Assembly (NCBI GenBank): GCA_944323615.1
Contig: CALUTG010000003.1
Coordinates: 19,862-83,861 of the forward strand
Source: Candidatus Gastranaerophilales bacterium
GTDB lineage: Bacteria; Cyanobacteriota; Vampirovibrionia; Gastranaerophilales; Gastranaerophilaceae
DNA length: 64,000 nucleotides
Direction of reading: 5' to 3'
The notes under the pieces are model-generated. The model was given only the letters and a program-made list of their open reading frames with translations, did not search any database and was not told where the DNA came from. Numbering within the stretch: position 1 is the first letter of the stretch; every line of letters starts with the position of its first letter. The translations under genes and the position numbers were made by a program. Shown in pieces: positions 24,499 through 32,401 of the stretch.

Positions 24499-26999
24499 TG
24501 AGCGAAAATAGAGTTATCAATTGCAGACTTAATGAAAATAAGAATCTTTCCGCCAGCATCAGTTATTCAAATAGTATAACAGGTTCTTTGGCTGAGCGGG
24601 GACCTCAAGGTCCTAAAGGAGACCCCGGAAAAGATGCCGATATCATTTCTGTTACAGCTACGGTTGATAATACGGTCGGAACCCCTTCTGTTATCGCGAC
24701 ATTAGGTGGGATACCAACAGAGCGCACGATAGATTTTGCTTTTTCTAATCTTAAGGGCGAAAAGGGAGATAAAGGGGATACGGGAAATAATGAATGGGGA
24801 AGTATAACTGGCAACATTGAAAATCAAACAGATTTAATAAACTTGTTAGATAACATTGAAGGTTCTCTTAGTGCGATGATAGGGGGTAAACTTGATACTG
24901 ACCTCTCCAACATTACCGAAGCAGGGAAAGAGGTTATTAAGGAAAATTCCGGCGGCTCCGGTCTTGAAGTAGGCGACGTTGCTTTCACGCAGGGAACAAT
25001 AGATGAATCTAAAGGGTTACGCAGGGTATTAAATGGTTCTGTAGTTACCCAAAATTCAAATACTCAAGGATTTTTTAATTGGTTCACAACTTCTGTTGCC
25101 CAGAACCCTGATATGGCAACCACAGAATCTGGATGGCAGTCAGAAAATACTGCAAACGGAATGTGCGGTAAGTTTGTTTACACAGCCGGTACGGATTCAG
25201 AGGCAGCAACTTTAAGGATTCCGAATTATCCTAAGTATTTTATAGGGAATATAGCTGCTACTGCTCCGGTTGTGGGTAATGGAATTGCTATAGGGTTGAC
25301 TGATGGAACAAGCAACGCATCTTTGGTTGAATATAATGAAACAATTTGTACTAGAAATGCTTATGGTTCAAATGTTGGTACTGTTACCTCACAAACTACT
25401 TTATTAGTTAATAATGCTACGGTAGGTTTAACAACCGACCCTGAAAAATCAGGACTTGAAGCAAACATCCCGGCTCCTTATAAAATTGCAGGAACATACT
25501 TTATCCAGATAGCAACAGGTCAGGAGACAGAGGTAAATATTACAAATGAAATTGAATTGAATAATCCATATACTTTATTTGATTCTAAGTACACAGAAGC
25601 ACCTTTGTATAATATTAGTTGGGCAAGAGGAGGAAGGATATATCCTAAGAGTGTATATACTTCAGCTTATGAGGCTTTAGTAATTGAGAATAATCCAGAG
25701 ATTGAAGCAGGTATGAGTATTACCTTACCGTCCGGCGGAAGTTATGTAAAAAGAGGTTTGTCTGTCAAATCTATCGGAGAATCTATTACCCCTGCTATAA
25801 CCGCTACATCCGGTTGGAGTAATGTTAATAATGCATTTGATAATAATATGGAAACATATGCTTCATGTGGTACTGCTACAGATTATATTGAAGTAACTTA
25901 TTCTCAACCTGTAATAGTTAATGGATTCACTGCTTATGGACAGTGGATTTCAAATATTGCAAGAAGCTGTAACCTTGCTGTATTTTCAGTGGACGAAGAA
26001 GGAACAGAAACACTACTGGGTAACGGTACGGGGGCAGATGGTTCTTCAAAATATATTACAGGTGCGACATTTACCCCTGTGCAGGTGAACAGGCTGCGAT
26101 TCAAGCTTATAGATGGAGATGTAGAAAATCGCCCGCCAACAACTGAGTACCCAACAAGAATTCTGGAACTTTATATCCAGCTGACTGATGAGGATATAAC
26201 TGACTACGACTTTGTAATCAATACTACAGAAGAAACATTCAGGCTGCCGTTGCTGGACGGGAGTGAAAATCTACCTGGTGACAAATATGACAATATATCA
26301 TTCCCAGCAAATGAGTCTATTTACACTGCACCGGCAAATGGATGGTTAAATTTAGGAAGATATTCCACAGCAAATAACCAATATATACAACTAAATGCTA
26401 CAGGAGTAGATTTAACTGAGAAAAATATGCTTTTTGTAGATAATAATGCTCCAAATACAATGGTTGCTGCAAGTGATCTTTTTTTGTTAAGAGGGCAACA
26501 AGTTATTGTTTATTACAATGCTGCTGGGGATATAGTAGCCTCCCGTTTTGTATACGCAAAAGGTAACGGCTCACTCTATTTTTACGTAGGCGAAACGGTT
26601 CAGAACGCAAACCTTATTAATGCAGGAAGGATTGCGGAACAGATAAGTAATTGTTATCAAAGAACAGATTCAGATAATTCTTTATTAGCCGGTTTGGGTA
26701 TGCCGTCAAATAACTGTATAAACCTAAGTTTAGGAGAAAGTCAAACAGAATATACTGCTCCTGGTGCTGGATGGGTTAATGTTCTTATGTCTGCCACAAG
26801 TACAAGAGCTTTTCTTTCAGGTGGTTCATATGTTGCAGATGATAAATACGTAAGTTGGCACAGTAATACAAATGGAGGCAGACCTAATATGGCAATAAGT
26901 TTTCCTGTTAGAAAGGGGCAAAAATTTACCCTAACCTATAGTGCCGCAACTTTAATACGGTTTATTTTCGTCTATGCACAGGGAGAGGAGGTAATATAA
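24498..26999 (+). CDS. Large tail fibre with collagen-like and discoidin-like domains
   Basis: 833 residues. Two Gly-X-Y stretches ([13 protein letters not shown] near 35-47; [10 protein letters not shown] near 89-98) form a collagen-like stalk. Residues about 430-570 ([37 protein letters not shown]) resemble an F5/8 type C (discoidin) carbohydrate-binding domain. The C-terminus holds two copies of a tip repeat ([12 protein letters not shown] ... FVYAKGN and [12 protein letters not shown] ... FVYAQGE), also found once in the fibre at 22649. It probably binds host surface glycans. Confidence 0.8.
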   Translation: MSENRVINCRLNENKNLSASISYSNSITGSLAERGPQGPKGDPGKDADIISVTATVDNTVGTPSVIATLGGIPTERTIDFAFSNLKGEKGDKGDTGNNEWGSITGNIENQTDLINLLDNIEGSLSAMIGGKLDTDLSNITEAGKEVIKENSGGSGLEVGDVAFTQGTIDESKGLRRVLNGSVVTQNSNTQGFFNWFTTSVAQNPDMATTESGWQSENTANGMCGKFVYTAGTDSEAATLRIPNYPKYFIGNIAATAPVVGNGIAIGLTDGTSNASLVEYNETICTRNAYGSNVGTVTSQTTLLVNNATVGLTTDPEKSGLEANIPAPYKIAGTYFIQIATGQETEVNITNEIELNNPYTLFDSKYTEAPLYNISWARGGRIYPKSVYTSAYEALVIENNPEIEAGMSITLPSGGSYVKRGLSVKSIGESITPAITATSGWSNVNNAFDNNMETYASCGTATDYIEVTYSQPVIVNGFTAYGQWISNIARSCNLAVFSVDEEGTETLLGNGTGADGSSKYITGATFTPVQVNRLRFKLIDGDVENRPPTTEYPTRILELYIQLTDEDITDYDFVINTTEETFRLPLLDGSENLPGDKYDNISFPANESIYTAPANGWLNLGRYSTANNQYIQLNATGVDLTEKNMLFVDNNAPNTMVAASDLFLLRGQQVIVYYNAAGDIVASRFVYAKGNGSLYFYVGETVQNANLINAGRIAEQISNCYQRTDSDNSLLAGLGMPSNNCINLSLGESQTEYTAPGAGWVNVLMSATSTRAFLSGGSYVADDKYVSWHSNTNGGRPNMAISFPVRKGQKFTLTYSAATLIRFIFVYAQGEEVI

Positions 27000-27715
27000 T
27001 GTTTTATATAGAAAAAGAAAATCAAATAGTTTTGTTTGACGAGGATAAACAGAAGTTACAAGACACGTTACTTTTTATGCCTCAATATCAGGGTTTGGAA
27101 ATAAAAGAGACTGAAAGACCTATCATTGATTTTCAGTTTGCGGATACGGAAGAATACCAACAGGAGCAAGCACAGAAGGAAGCGGAGCGGATTGCAATGC
27201 TTAATCTGACAGCAGCAGACGTTGAGCGAGCTATCTACAAGGCTAAAGGAATAGACTTTGAAGACATTGTAGCGACTCTTGAATCAACACAGCCTGCGGG
27301 ATTGGATATCAAAGCTTTAAAGATTGAACTCAAAGCAAATAACTTCTACAGAGGAAATCCATACATAGATGCAGTGGGAACAATCTTGGGGTTAACCACG
27401 GAACAGCTAAACAGATTCTTTGATACCAACGATTACAGGTACTTGACCACAGTAACCTTAACGATTAACCCGACCCCTGCGGATGCCGTTGTTTTAATCA
27501 ACGGAAAGGCGCAGGAAAGCGTTACAGTGCCTTACGGAGATACGGTGAATTACTCGGTAGCTAAAAAAGGCTATTTAACTCACTTAGGTGGCGGCATACT
27601 CACAGAGGATAAAACGATTGATGTTGAGCTGGTGGAGGAGGTTGTTGAACCGGAGCCGCCGATTGAGGAAACAGACGAGGTAGAAAATGCGGATACAACC
27701 GACACTGAATCTTAA
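26999..27715 (+). CDS. Fibre partner protein 2 with PEGA-like domain
   Basis: 238 residues. The middle (about 60-145) is paralogous to the product of 23661-24134. Residues about 150-200 (LTINPTPADAVVLINGKAQE, TVPYGDTVNYSVAKKGYL) fit a PEGA-type surface beta domain. An acidic Glu/Pro/Thr tail ends the protein. It overlaps the large fibre gene by one base and the HNH gene by 29. Likely a fibre assembly or fibre-attached protein. Confidence 0.6.
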   Translation: MFYIEKENQIVLFDEDKQKLQDTLLFMPQYQGLEIKETERPIIDFQFADTEEYQQEQAQKEAERIAMLNLTAADVERAIYKAKGIDFEDIVATLESTQPAGLDIKALKIELKANNFYRGNPYIDAVGTILGLTTEQLNRFFDTNDYRYLTTVTLTINPTPADAVVLINGKAQESVTVPYGDTVNYSVAKKGYLTHLGGGILTEDKTIDVELVEEVVEPEPPIEETDEVENADTTDTES

Positions 27716-28052
27716 CTTTGGCTACAAATGGAATGTTAAAAGCGCATTCAAAAAAGGGAAGCTTCCCTCTGTAAAAGTAGACGCTTCGGAGAGGAAACTC
27801 ACCGCAGATAATGCAACGGTAGACCACATAATCCCGCACAGCAAGGGAGGAAGAACCCGCGCAGAAAACCTTATGATTGCCACAAAAGAGTTCAATAACC
27901 TTCGGGGGGATAAACCGCTTACGGACTTTGTGACGGCAAAGGGGCTTGCAAGATACTTAAAACAGTTTGCAGACGTGATTCTGCCAGATTTTAACGGGAA
28001 TGAGTATATAAAAGCAGTACTAAAAACAATAGGAGGATTACAGAATGGATGA
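27687..28052 (+). CDS. HNH endonuclease
   Basis: 121 residues. The HNH core reads ATVDHIIPHSKGG followed by TRAENLMIATKEFNNLRGD, giving the His-Asn-His-type metal site. The zinc cysteine pairs of larger HNH proteins are absent. GAGG lies upstream of the ATG. Phage HNH proteins usually assist DNA packaging next to terminase; this one lies far downstream in the tail/lysis region, so homing or defence roles are equally possible. Confidence 0.85.
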   Translation: MRIQPTLNLNFGYKWNVKSAFKKGKLPSVKVDASERKLTADNATVDHIIPHSKGGRTRAENLMIATKEFNNLRGDKPLTDFVTAKGLARYLKQFADVILPDFNGNEYIKAVLKTIGGLQNG

Positions 28053-28269
28053 AACAAAAAAAGATGAAATCTTAGAAGATTTGAAAACAGAAGGCTTAGA
28101 GCTTGCAGAGGATGTGACCATAGAAGCAATTGAACATGTTTTCAGCTTTGCTAACAAGGCAATTAACAAATGCGGTAATGCCTGGTTAATAATGACATTG
28201 CCTATCTTAGACAAAGTAAAAGAATTCTTGTTAGAATCAGCAGACAAAATCGACGGGGTAACTGAATAA
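28045..28269 (+). CDS. Small phage protein, unknown
   Basis: 74 residues, acidic N-terminus (DETKKDEILEDLKTEGLELA) and a moderately hydrophobic helix (SFANKAINKCGNAWLIMTLP). An AGGAGG site precedes it. It overlaps the HNH gene by 8 bases and the next by one. Could be a weak membrane-associated lysis accessory; unassigned. Confidence 0.6.
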   Translation: MDETKKDEILEDLKTEGLELAEDVTIEAIEHVFSFANKAINKCGNAWLIMTLPILDKVKEFLLESADKIDGVTE

Positions 28270-28517
28270 TGCCGTTTGATGTTGCAGCGGCAATTGAAAA
28301 GCTTGCGGAAGCTGTTAATAGCGGCTTCCGCTATGCCGAAGAATCAAGAGAAAGACAGTCGGAGTCGGAAGTAATCAAAACAAACAAGCGCTACCGTAAA
28401 GCAATTGACGCGGCGGAAAGATTAATAATTATGATGTATCCGACCTTTAAACCTGATGATGAAAAGCTTGAAAAACGTTTTGCTAAAGCTCTTAAAGAAT
28501 TTCTGGAGAATAATTAA
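28269..28517 (+). CDS. Small helical phage protein, unknown
   Basis: 82 residues, fully helical and charged (FDVAAAIEKLAEAVNSGFRY, then KALKEFLENN). It overlaps the previous gene by one base and its stop touches the following ATG, so it is part of the lysis-region transcript. No family recognised. Confidence 0.55.
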   Translation: MPFDVAAAIEKLAEAVNSGFRYAEESRERQSESEVIKTNKRYRKAIDAAERLIIMMYPTFKPDDEKLEKRFAKALKEFLENN

Positions 28518-28922
28518 ATGGAACTCGGATACAACTTTGACCACGAAATAGAATACAACTACAAGGACAGGAAAAAGCCTTTCAGAATCAGACAGGGTGT
28601 TGTTGTGTCGTTTAAGCAAGGGGTGAAATCCCGCCCGTTTATGATTCCTAAGGGGTTTACGTCTGACGGGTGCTCGATTCCTAAAGGGCTCCGTTTCTTG
28701 CTGGGATGTCCGCATACACCTGAATACGTACCGGCTTCCATTATTCACGATTATTTACTTGAGAATCCAGACATCGTACGCTATGACAGAAAAACAGCGA
28801 GTACAATATTTTTCCACGCTCTGTTAAAAGAGGGTGTATGTCCGGTTACTGCGGTAATAATGTTTCTTGCGGTGGATATCTGGCAGTGGGTTAAGAATCT
28901 CTGGACGAGGGTTTGGGTATGA
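28518..28922 (+). CDS. DUF1353 phage protein
   Basis: 134 residues. FTSDGCSIPKGLRFLLG and SIIHDYLLENPD are the hallmark motifs of DUF1353, a small phage protein common in lysis/tail modules, with a conserved Asp-Gly/Ser pocket and His-Asp. The biochemical role is not established. It ends WVKNLWTRVWV, a hydrophobic tail. The stop overlaps the next ATG as ATGA. Confidence 0.8.
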   Translation: MELGYNFDHEIEYNYKDRKKPFRIRQGVVVSFKQGVKSRPFMIPKGFTSDGCSIPKGLRFLLGCPHTPEYVPASIIHDYLLENPDIVRYDRKTASTIFFHALLKEGVCPVTAVIMFLAVDIWQWVKNLWTRVWV

Positions 28923-29275
28923 CAGAAGAAAGACCGGTACAAGCAAAAGAATGCTTTGAACATCATATGCTGCTTAAAGGACAGCTTGACAGGATTAATA
29001 AGTTTCTTTTCGGCGACCCTGACCATCCGGATGATTTATCGGTGACGGCTAAGGTTAACTTGATGTTCAACGTCCTGCTGGAGATTAAACGCTGGGCTAT
29101 TGGTGCGGTATTCACCTTTGCCGGATGTCTTATTTTCTTAGGTTCGCATTTCGCCAAAATGGATAACATCGCTGAAAAACTTGATACTCACATAAGGCAG
29201 ACAGATGCAGCAATCCAGAATCTTGAACAACGACTTTTGAACGTGGAAGAAATTGTATACAAAAGGGGTAAATGA
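28919..29275 (+). CDS. Holin-like membrane protein
   Basis: 118 residues from the ATG at 28919 (ATGA overlap with the previous stop), rather than the TTG six bases earlier. One transmembrane helix (AIGAVFTFAGCLIFLGSHFA, about 60-80) is followed by a coiled coil (DNIAEKLDTHIRQTDAAIQN). The single span and place just before the peptidase suggest a holin or spanin-type accessory. Confidence 0.6.
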   Translation: MTEERPVQAKECFEHHMLLKGQLDRINKFLFGDPDHPDDLSVTAKVNLMFNVLLEIKRWAIGAVFTFAGCLIFLGSHFAKMDNIAEKLDTHIRQTDAAIQNLEQRLLNVEEIVYKRGK

Positions 29276-29328
29276 AAACTTGAAAGCTTACGTACCACTA
29301 GTCCGCATGTTGAAAAAGGGGGTAAACT

Positions 29329-29721
29329 ATGCTTAATTTCACAATATCAGAACTTGTTAAATCAGACACGGCAGAAAAACAGGGAATAAACAACACCCCG
29401 GATATTAACTCACTGGATAACCTCCTTGAGCTTATATTCTACGTTTTGCAGCCTTTAAGAGATAAACTCGGTAAACCGATGATTATAACCTCCGGATTCC
29501 GATCAAAGAAAGTCAATGAACTTGTGGGAGGGGTGGATCCCTCCCAGCACCTTTACGGTCAAGCTTGTGACTTTGTAGTCAATGGAATGACTCCGGCGCA
29601 GGTCGTTGAGTTTGTGAAGAATTCCGGTATAGAATTTGATCAGCTAATCAATGAATACAACCAATGGACTCACATCTCTTTCAACAAAGGACATAACAGA
29701 AAGCAAGTATTAAAGTATTAA
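29329..29721 (+). CDS. Endolysin, peptidase M15-like (D-Ala-D-Ala carboxypeptidase type)
   Basis: 130 residues. The M15A zinc site is visible: SQHLYGQACDF gives H74 and D81, and WTHISF gives H115; the earlier ITSGFRSKKVN loop is also typical. The enzyme cleaves peptidoglycan peptide cross-bridges and would end the lytic cycle. A GGGGG ribosome site precedes the ATG. A perfect terminator follows, so this is the last late gene. Confidence 0.9.
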   Translation: MLNFTISELVKSDTAEKQGINNTPDINSLDNLLELIFYVLQPLRDKLGKPMIITSGFRSKKVNELVGGVDPSQHLYGQACDFVVNGMTPAQVVEFVKNSGIEFDQLINEYNQWTHISFNKGHNRKQVLKY

Positions 29722-29759
29722 ATCTCTTTTCATACTCTCTCTTAATAACACACTATCAG

Positions 29760-29806
29760 CCCTCGCTTCGTAGTAGACCTTACACTGCTACGGGGCGGGG
29801 GTTTTG
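29760..29806 (+). terminator. Terminator of the phage late operon
   Basis: A 14-pair stem including G-U pairs (29760-29773 with 29788-29801) is followed by TTTTGTTTT. It lies 38 bases after the endolysin stop. Confidence 0.8.
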
Positions 29807-29876
29807 TTTTGTTAAAAAAATTACACAAAAAAATCCCCCTCCGGCTTGGAGGAGATAGTATTAGGAAAGTATGAAA

Positions 29877-29898
29877 AATCTGTGTGTAATCTGTGTGT
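29877..29898. repeat. Tandem 11-bp repeat near attachment site
   Basis: AATCTGTGTGT occurs twice in tandem (29877-29887, 29888-29898), about 100 bases from the attachment core. Tandem short repeats beside attP/attR are typical arm-type binding sites for tyrosine integrases or excisionase. The integrase itself is outside the window. Confidence 0.4.
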
Positions 29899-30000
29899 AA
29901 TTTTTATACTTTTTCACACAATTAGTATTTTATTCAAGATGTCAAAAATCCCAATAAATCAAGGTTTTTTAGTTATATAAAATGCATTAATTAAGACTTA

Positions 30001-30052
30001 AAATCCAATCGGGGTTCACCCTCGGTGCCAGTTCAAGTCTGGCCAAGGGCAA
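30001..30052 (+). other. attR: 3' fragment of a tRNA-Leu gene
   Basis: The sequence gives the 3' half of a class II tRNA: anticodon-loop end AAAA and stem TCCAA, long variable arm CGGGG-TTCAC-CCTCG (30011-30025), T arm GCCAG-TTCAAGT-CTGGC (30028-30044), acceptor strand CAAGGGC and discriminator A (30045-30052). The matching 5' half is absent; bases before 30001 do not pair. The -AA anticodon ending and long arm indicate Leu. This is what remains when a phage integrates in the anticodon loop; the intact tRNA should lie left of the window. Confidence 0.8.
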
Positions 30053-30345
30053 ATTTAAGAAAAGACTTACAGAGATGTAGGTCTTTTTTTGTGCCCTTGT
30101 TTGTTCGGGCAAAGCCCTCACAAAGCCAGACAGCGGCTGGAAAATCAAAGATTTTAAACGCCGCTGACGTAGTGTTTCGGACTCAGTTTGGCGGCGGTCT
30201 ATTTACCCCCGCTGCCAAATTCGTCCTTCACACCGAGCTTGTACTGTCTTAAGTCTGGCCAAGGGCAAATTTAAGAAAAGACTTACAGAGATGTAGGTCT
30301 TTTTTTGTGCCCTTGTTTGTTCGGGCAAAGCCCTCACAAAGCCAG
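30036..30345. repeat. 95-bp direct repeat of tRNA 3' end plus terminator
   Basis: Bases 30036-30130 and 30251-30345 are the same over about 95 bases, offset by 215. Each copy contains the last ~17 bases of the tRNA and the terminator behind it. The 120 bases between copies hold two hairpin-forming pairs (CAGCGGC/GCCGCTG; TTTGGCGGCGG/CCGCTGCCAAA). The second copy may record an earlier integration or excision event at the same tRNA. Confidence 0.8.
30064..30091 (+). terminator. tRNA terminator (second copy at 30279-30306)
   Basis: AGACTTAC-AGAGAT-GTAGGTCT forms an 8-bp stem followed by seven T. It lies 12 bases after the tRNA discriminator and would normally end the tRNA transcript. Confidence 0.75.
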
Positions 30346-30449
30346 GCAGTGCAAAGGAAATAACATTGTCTCTTAATTTTTATTAACAACCTCTTGTCAC
30401 AAATACATTTTGCTGTCAAAATTATATAACATGGAAAAGGGGTGATTTT

Positions 30450-31850
30450 ATGCCGGCAGCTTACGCAAGCAGACAGAGAAAATCTAATAAACAAGAAGAG
30501 CTATCACAGCTTATGCCGCAGAATATTGATGCGGAAGAAGCAATTCTCGGTGCAATTCTCGTCAGCCCCGCTTGCATGAACAGAGTTGTAGAACACTTAA
30601 AGCCGGAGTCTTTTTACAAACCGGCTCACAGGTATGTCTACGAAGCTATGCTTCAGCTCTACAACGGTGAAGACAAGATTGATATTGTCTCTGTATCTGA
30701 TGTCTTAAACGTTAATCAAAAACTTGAACTTATTGGCGGCCGTGCGTTTATTAACGATTTGAGCTATAAAACAATTACCACAACCAATGTTGAGTATTAT
30801 GCAAAAATTGTTCAGGAAAAAGCCATAAAACGAGCTTTAATAGATGCCGGTTCAGAAATCGTAAATACAGGCTATGACCTTAATCCAATTGAAGAATCGC
30901 TTGAAGTTGCAGAAAAACTTATATTTGATATAGCTTCCCAAAAAGCATCTAAAGCTCTGAGCCCGATTAAGGATCTTGTTTATGATACTTACGCTAAGAT
31001 TGAAGAACGATATAATAATAAAGATACATTAACAGGTGTTCCGACTGCGTTTTATGATTTGGATACCATAACAAACGGGCTTCAAAAATCAGACTTAATC
31101 ATCCTTGCGGCACGTCCTGCCATGGGAAAAACCTCCTTTGCGCTGAATATTGCGCAAAATGTGGCCTTAAAAGCAAATGTTCCTGTTGCTATATTTTCTC
31201 TTGAAATGTCAAAAGAACAGCTTGTTCAAAGGTTGTTATGTTCTGAAGCCGAAGTTGATACCCAGAGATTAAAAACAGGCAATATGCAGTCAAAAGACTG
31301 GGAAAAGCTAGCAGTTGCGATGGATAAATTTTCGCAGGCGCCTATCTATATTGATGATACAGCAGGTGTAACAATAACAGATCTCAGAGCAAAATGCAGA
31401 CGGCTTGCTATGGCGGAAAAGAAGCTCGGCTTAATCGTAATCGATTATCTTCAGCTGATTGAAGGGACTGGAAGAGAAGATCGTATGCAGCAAATTTCAA
31501 GTATCTCAAGAGGTTTGAAAATACTTGCTAAAGAGTTAAATGTGCCGATTATAGCTCTTTCTCAGCTTTCACGCGCCGTAGAAGGCAGAACAGACAAGCG
31601 TCCTATGCTTTCAGATTTGAGAGAATCGGGTTCTATCGAACAAGATGCCGATATTGTAGTATTTATTTACCGTGATGAGTATTACAAAAATAACAATGAT
31701 GATGAAGAAATGTCCGAAAAAGCAGCTAACAAGGGAGAGGCAGAAATTATTATTGCAAAACACAGAAACGGCCCTGTCGGTACGGTTAAACTTCTGTTCC
31801 AGAGCAATATTACCAAGTTTAAAAACCCTATTAAAACTGATGTATTCTAG
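30450..31850 (+). CDS. dnaB: Replicative DNA helicase DnaB
   Basis: 466 residues, standard length. The N-terminal domain (NIDAEEAILGAILVSPACMN) is followed by a RecA-like motor with Walker A AARPAMGKTSFALN at about residue 220, VIDYLQLI (Walker B), and SQLSRAVEGRTDKRPMLSDL. It unwinds DNA ahead of the replisome. A strong AAGGGGTGA site precedes the ATG. It is the first host gene after the prophage and probably heads an operon with the next two genes. No intein is present. Confidence 0.96.
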   Translation: MPAAYASRQRKSNKQEELSQLMPQNIDAEEAILGAILVSPACMNRVVEHLKPESFYKPAHRYVYEAMLQLYNGEDKIDIVSVSDVLNVNQKLELIGGRAFINDLSYKTITTTNVEYYAKIVQEKAIKRALIDAGSEIVNTGYDLNPIEESLEVAEKLIFDIASQKASKALSPIKDLVYDTYAKIEERYNNKDTLTGVPTAFYDLDTITNGLQKSDLIILAARPAMGKTSFALNIAQNVALKANVPVAIFSLEMSKEQLVQRLLCSEAEVDTQRLKTGNMQSKDWEKLAVAMDKFSQAPIYIDDTAGVTITDLRAKCRRLAMAEKKLGLIVIDYLQLIEGTGREDRMQQISSISRGLKILAKELNVPIIALSQLSRAVEGRTDKRPMLSDLRESGSIEQDADIVVFIYRDEYYKNNNDDEEMSEKAANKGEAEIIIAKHRNGPVGTVKLLFQSNITKFKNPIKTDVF

Positions 31851-31858
31851 AGGATAAA

Positions 31859-32401
31859 ATGTCGTATTTAGAGATATTTCTTTTAGCTTTAGCCTTATCG
31901 GTAGATGCCTGTGTTTTGTCATTCTCATACGGGCTGGTTTTTCGTCATATGAGAAAGAAAAATTCAATGCTGCTGGCGTCATTTACCGGAATTTTTCAAG
32001 GTATTATGCCAGTTATAGGATATTTTTTGACCTCTCTGGTTAAAAATTATATTATGCCGTATGCGGAAGTATTGATTCTGGTTATATTTTGTTTTCTGGG
32101 ACTTAAGTTTATTAAGGAAGCTTTTGACAAAAAGCAGGAGCCTTCGCAAATGTGTCTCGGGGTCGGGTGTTTGTTTTTAGCTGGTGTTGCAACAAGTATT
32201 GACGCTTTTTCTGCAGGAATTTCTCTTTCTCTGTTTGGAAACAAAATACTAAAACCGGCTGTTTTAATAGCTTTTATTACTTTTATAAACTCTCATCTGG
32301 GTTTCTGGCTCGGGGGTAAATTAAAGAACTTGCCGACAAAGCGGCTTGAAATAATGGCCGGATTGATTCTTATCTTTTTGGGGATTAAAGCTGTATTATG
32401 A
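31859..32401 (+). CDS. mntP: Manganese efflux pump MntP
   Basis: 180 residues, six hydrophobic segments. The two repeated acidic motifs LALSVDACVLSFSYG (start) and GVATSIDAFSAGISL (centre) are diagnostic of MntP (DUF204). It exports Mn2+ across the inner membrane. It begins eight bases after dnaB and overlaps the next gene by four bases. No yybP-ykoY riboswitch leader is possible here because of the spacing. Confidence 0.92.
   Translation: MSYLEIFLLALALSVDACVLSFSYGLVFRHMRKKNSMLLASFTGIFQGIMPVIGYFLTSLVKNYIMPYAEVLILVIFCFLGLKFIKEAFDKKQEPSQMCLGVGCLFLAGVATSIDAFSAGISLSLFGNKILKPAVLIAFITFINSHLGFWLGGKLKNLPTKRLEIMAGLILIFLGIKAVL

Larger units (their letters stand above)
29722..30449. other. Prophage right junction region without genes
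   Basis: 728 bases between endolysin and dnaB. In order it holds the late-operon terminator, tandem 11-mers, the tRNA-Leu 3' fragment (attR), a terminator, and a 95-bp direct repeat of the tRNA-end/terminator region. Frames in both directions here overlap the repeats and have no ribosome site or recognisable protein. Confidence 0.75.

Noticed and set aside
29941..30052. Group I intron in tRNA-Leu(UAA), as in many cyanobacteria
   Set aside because: Only the 3' half of the tRNA is present and the upstream DNA is phage sequence without an intron core; the break is better explained by integration.
30025..30494. Two open frames (rightward 30025-30252, leftward 30249-30494) at the prophage junction
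   Set aside because: They consist of the tRNA fragment, terminator and its duplicate, have no ribosome site, and one reads into the dnaB start antisense.
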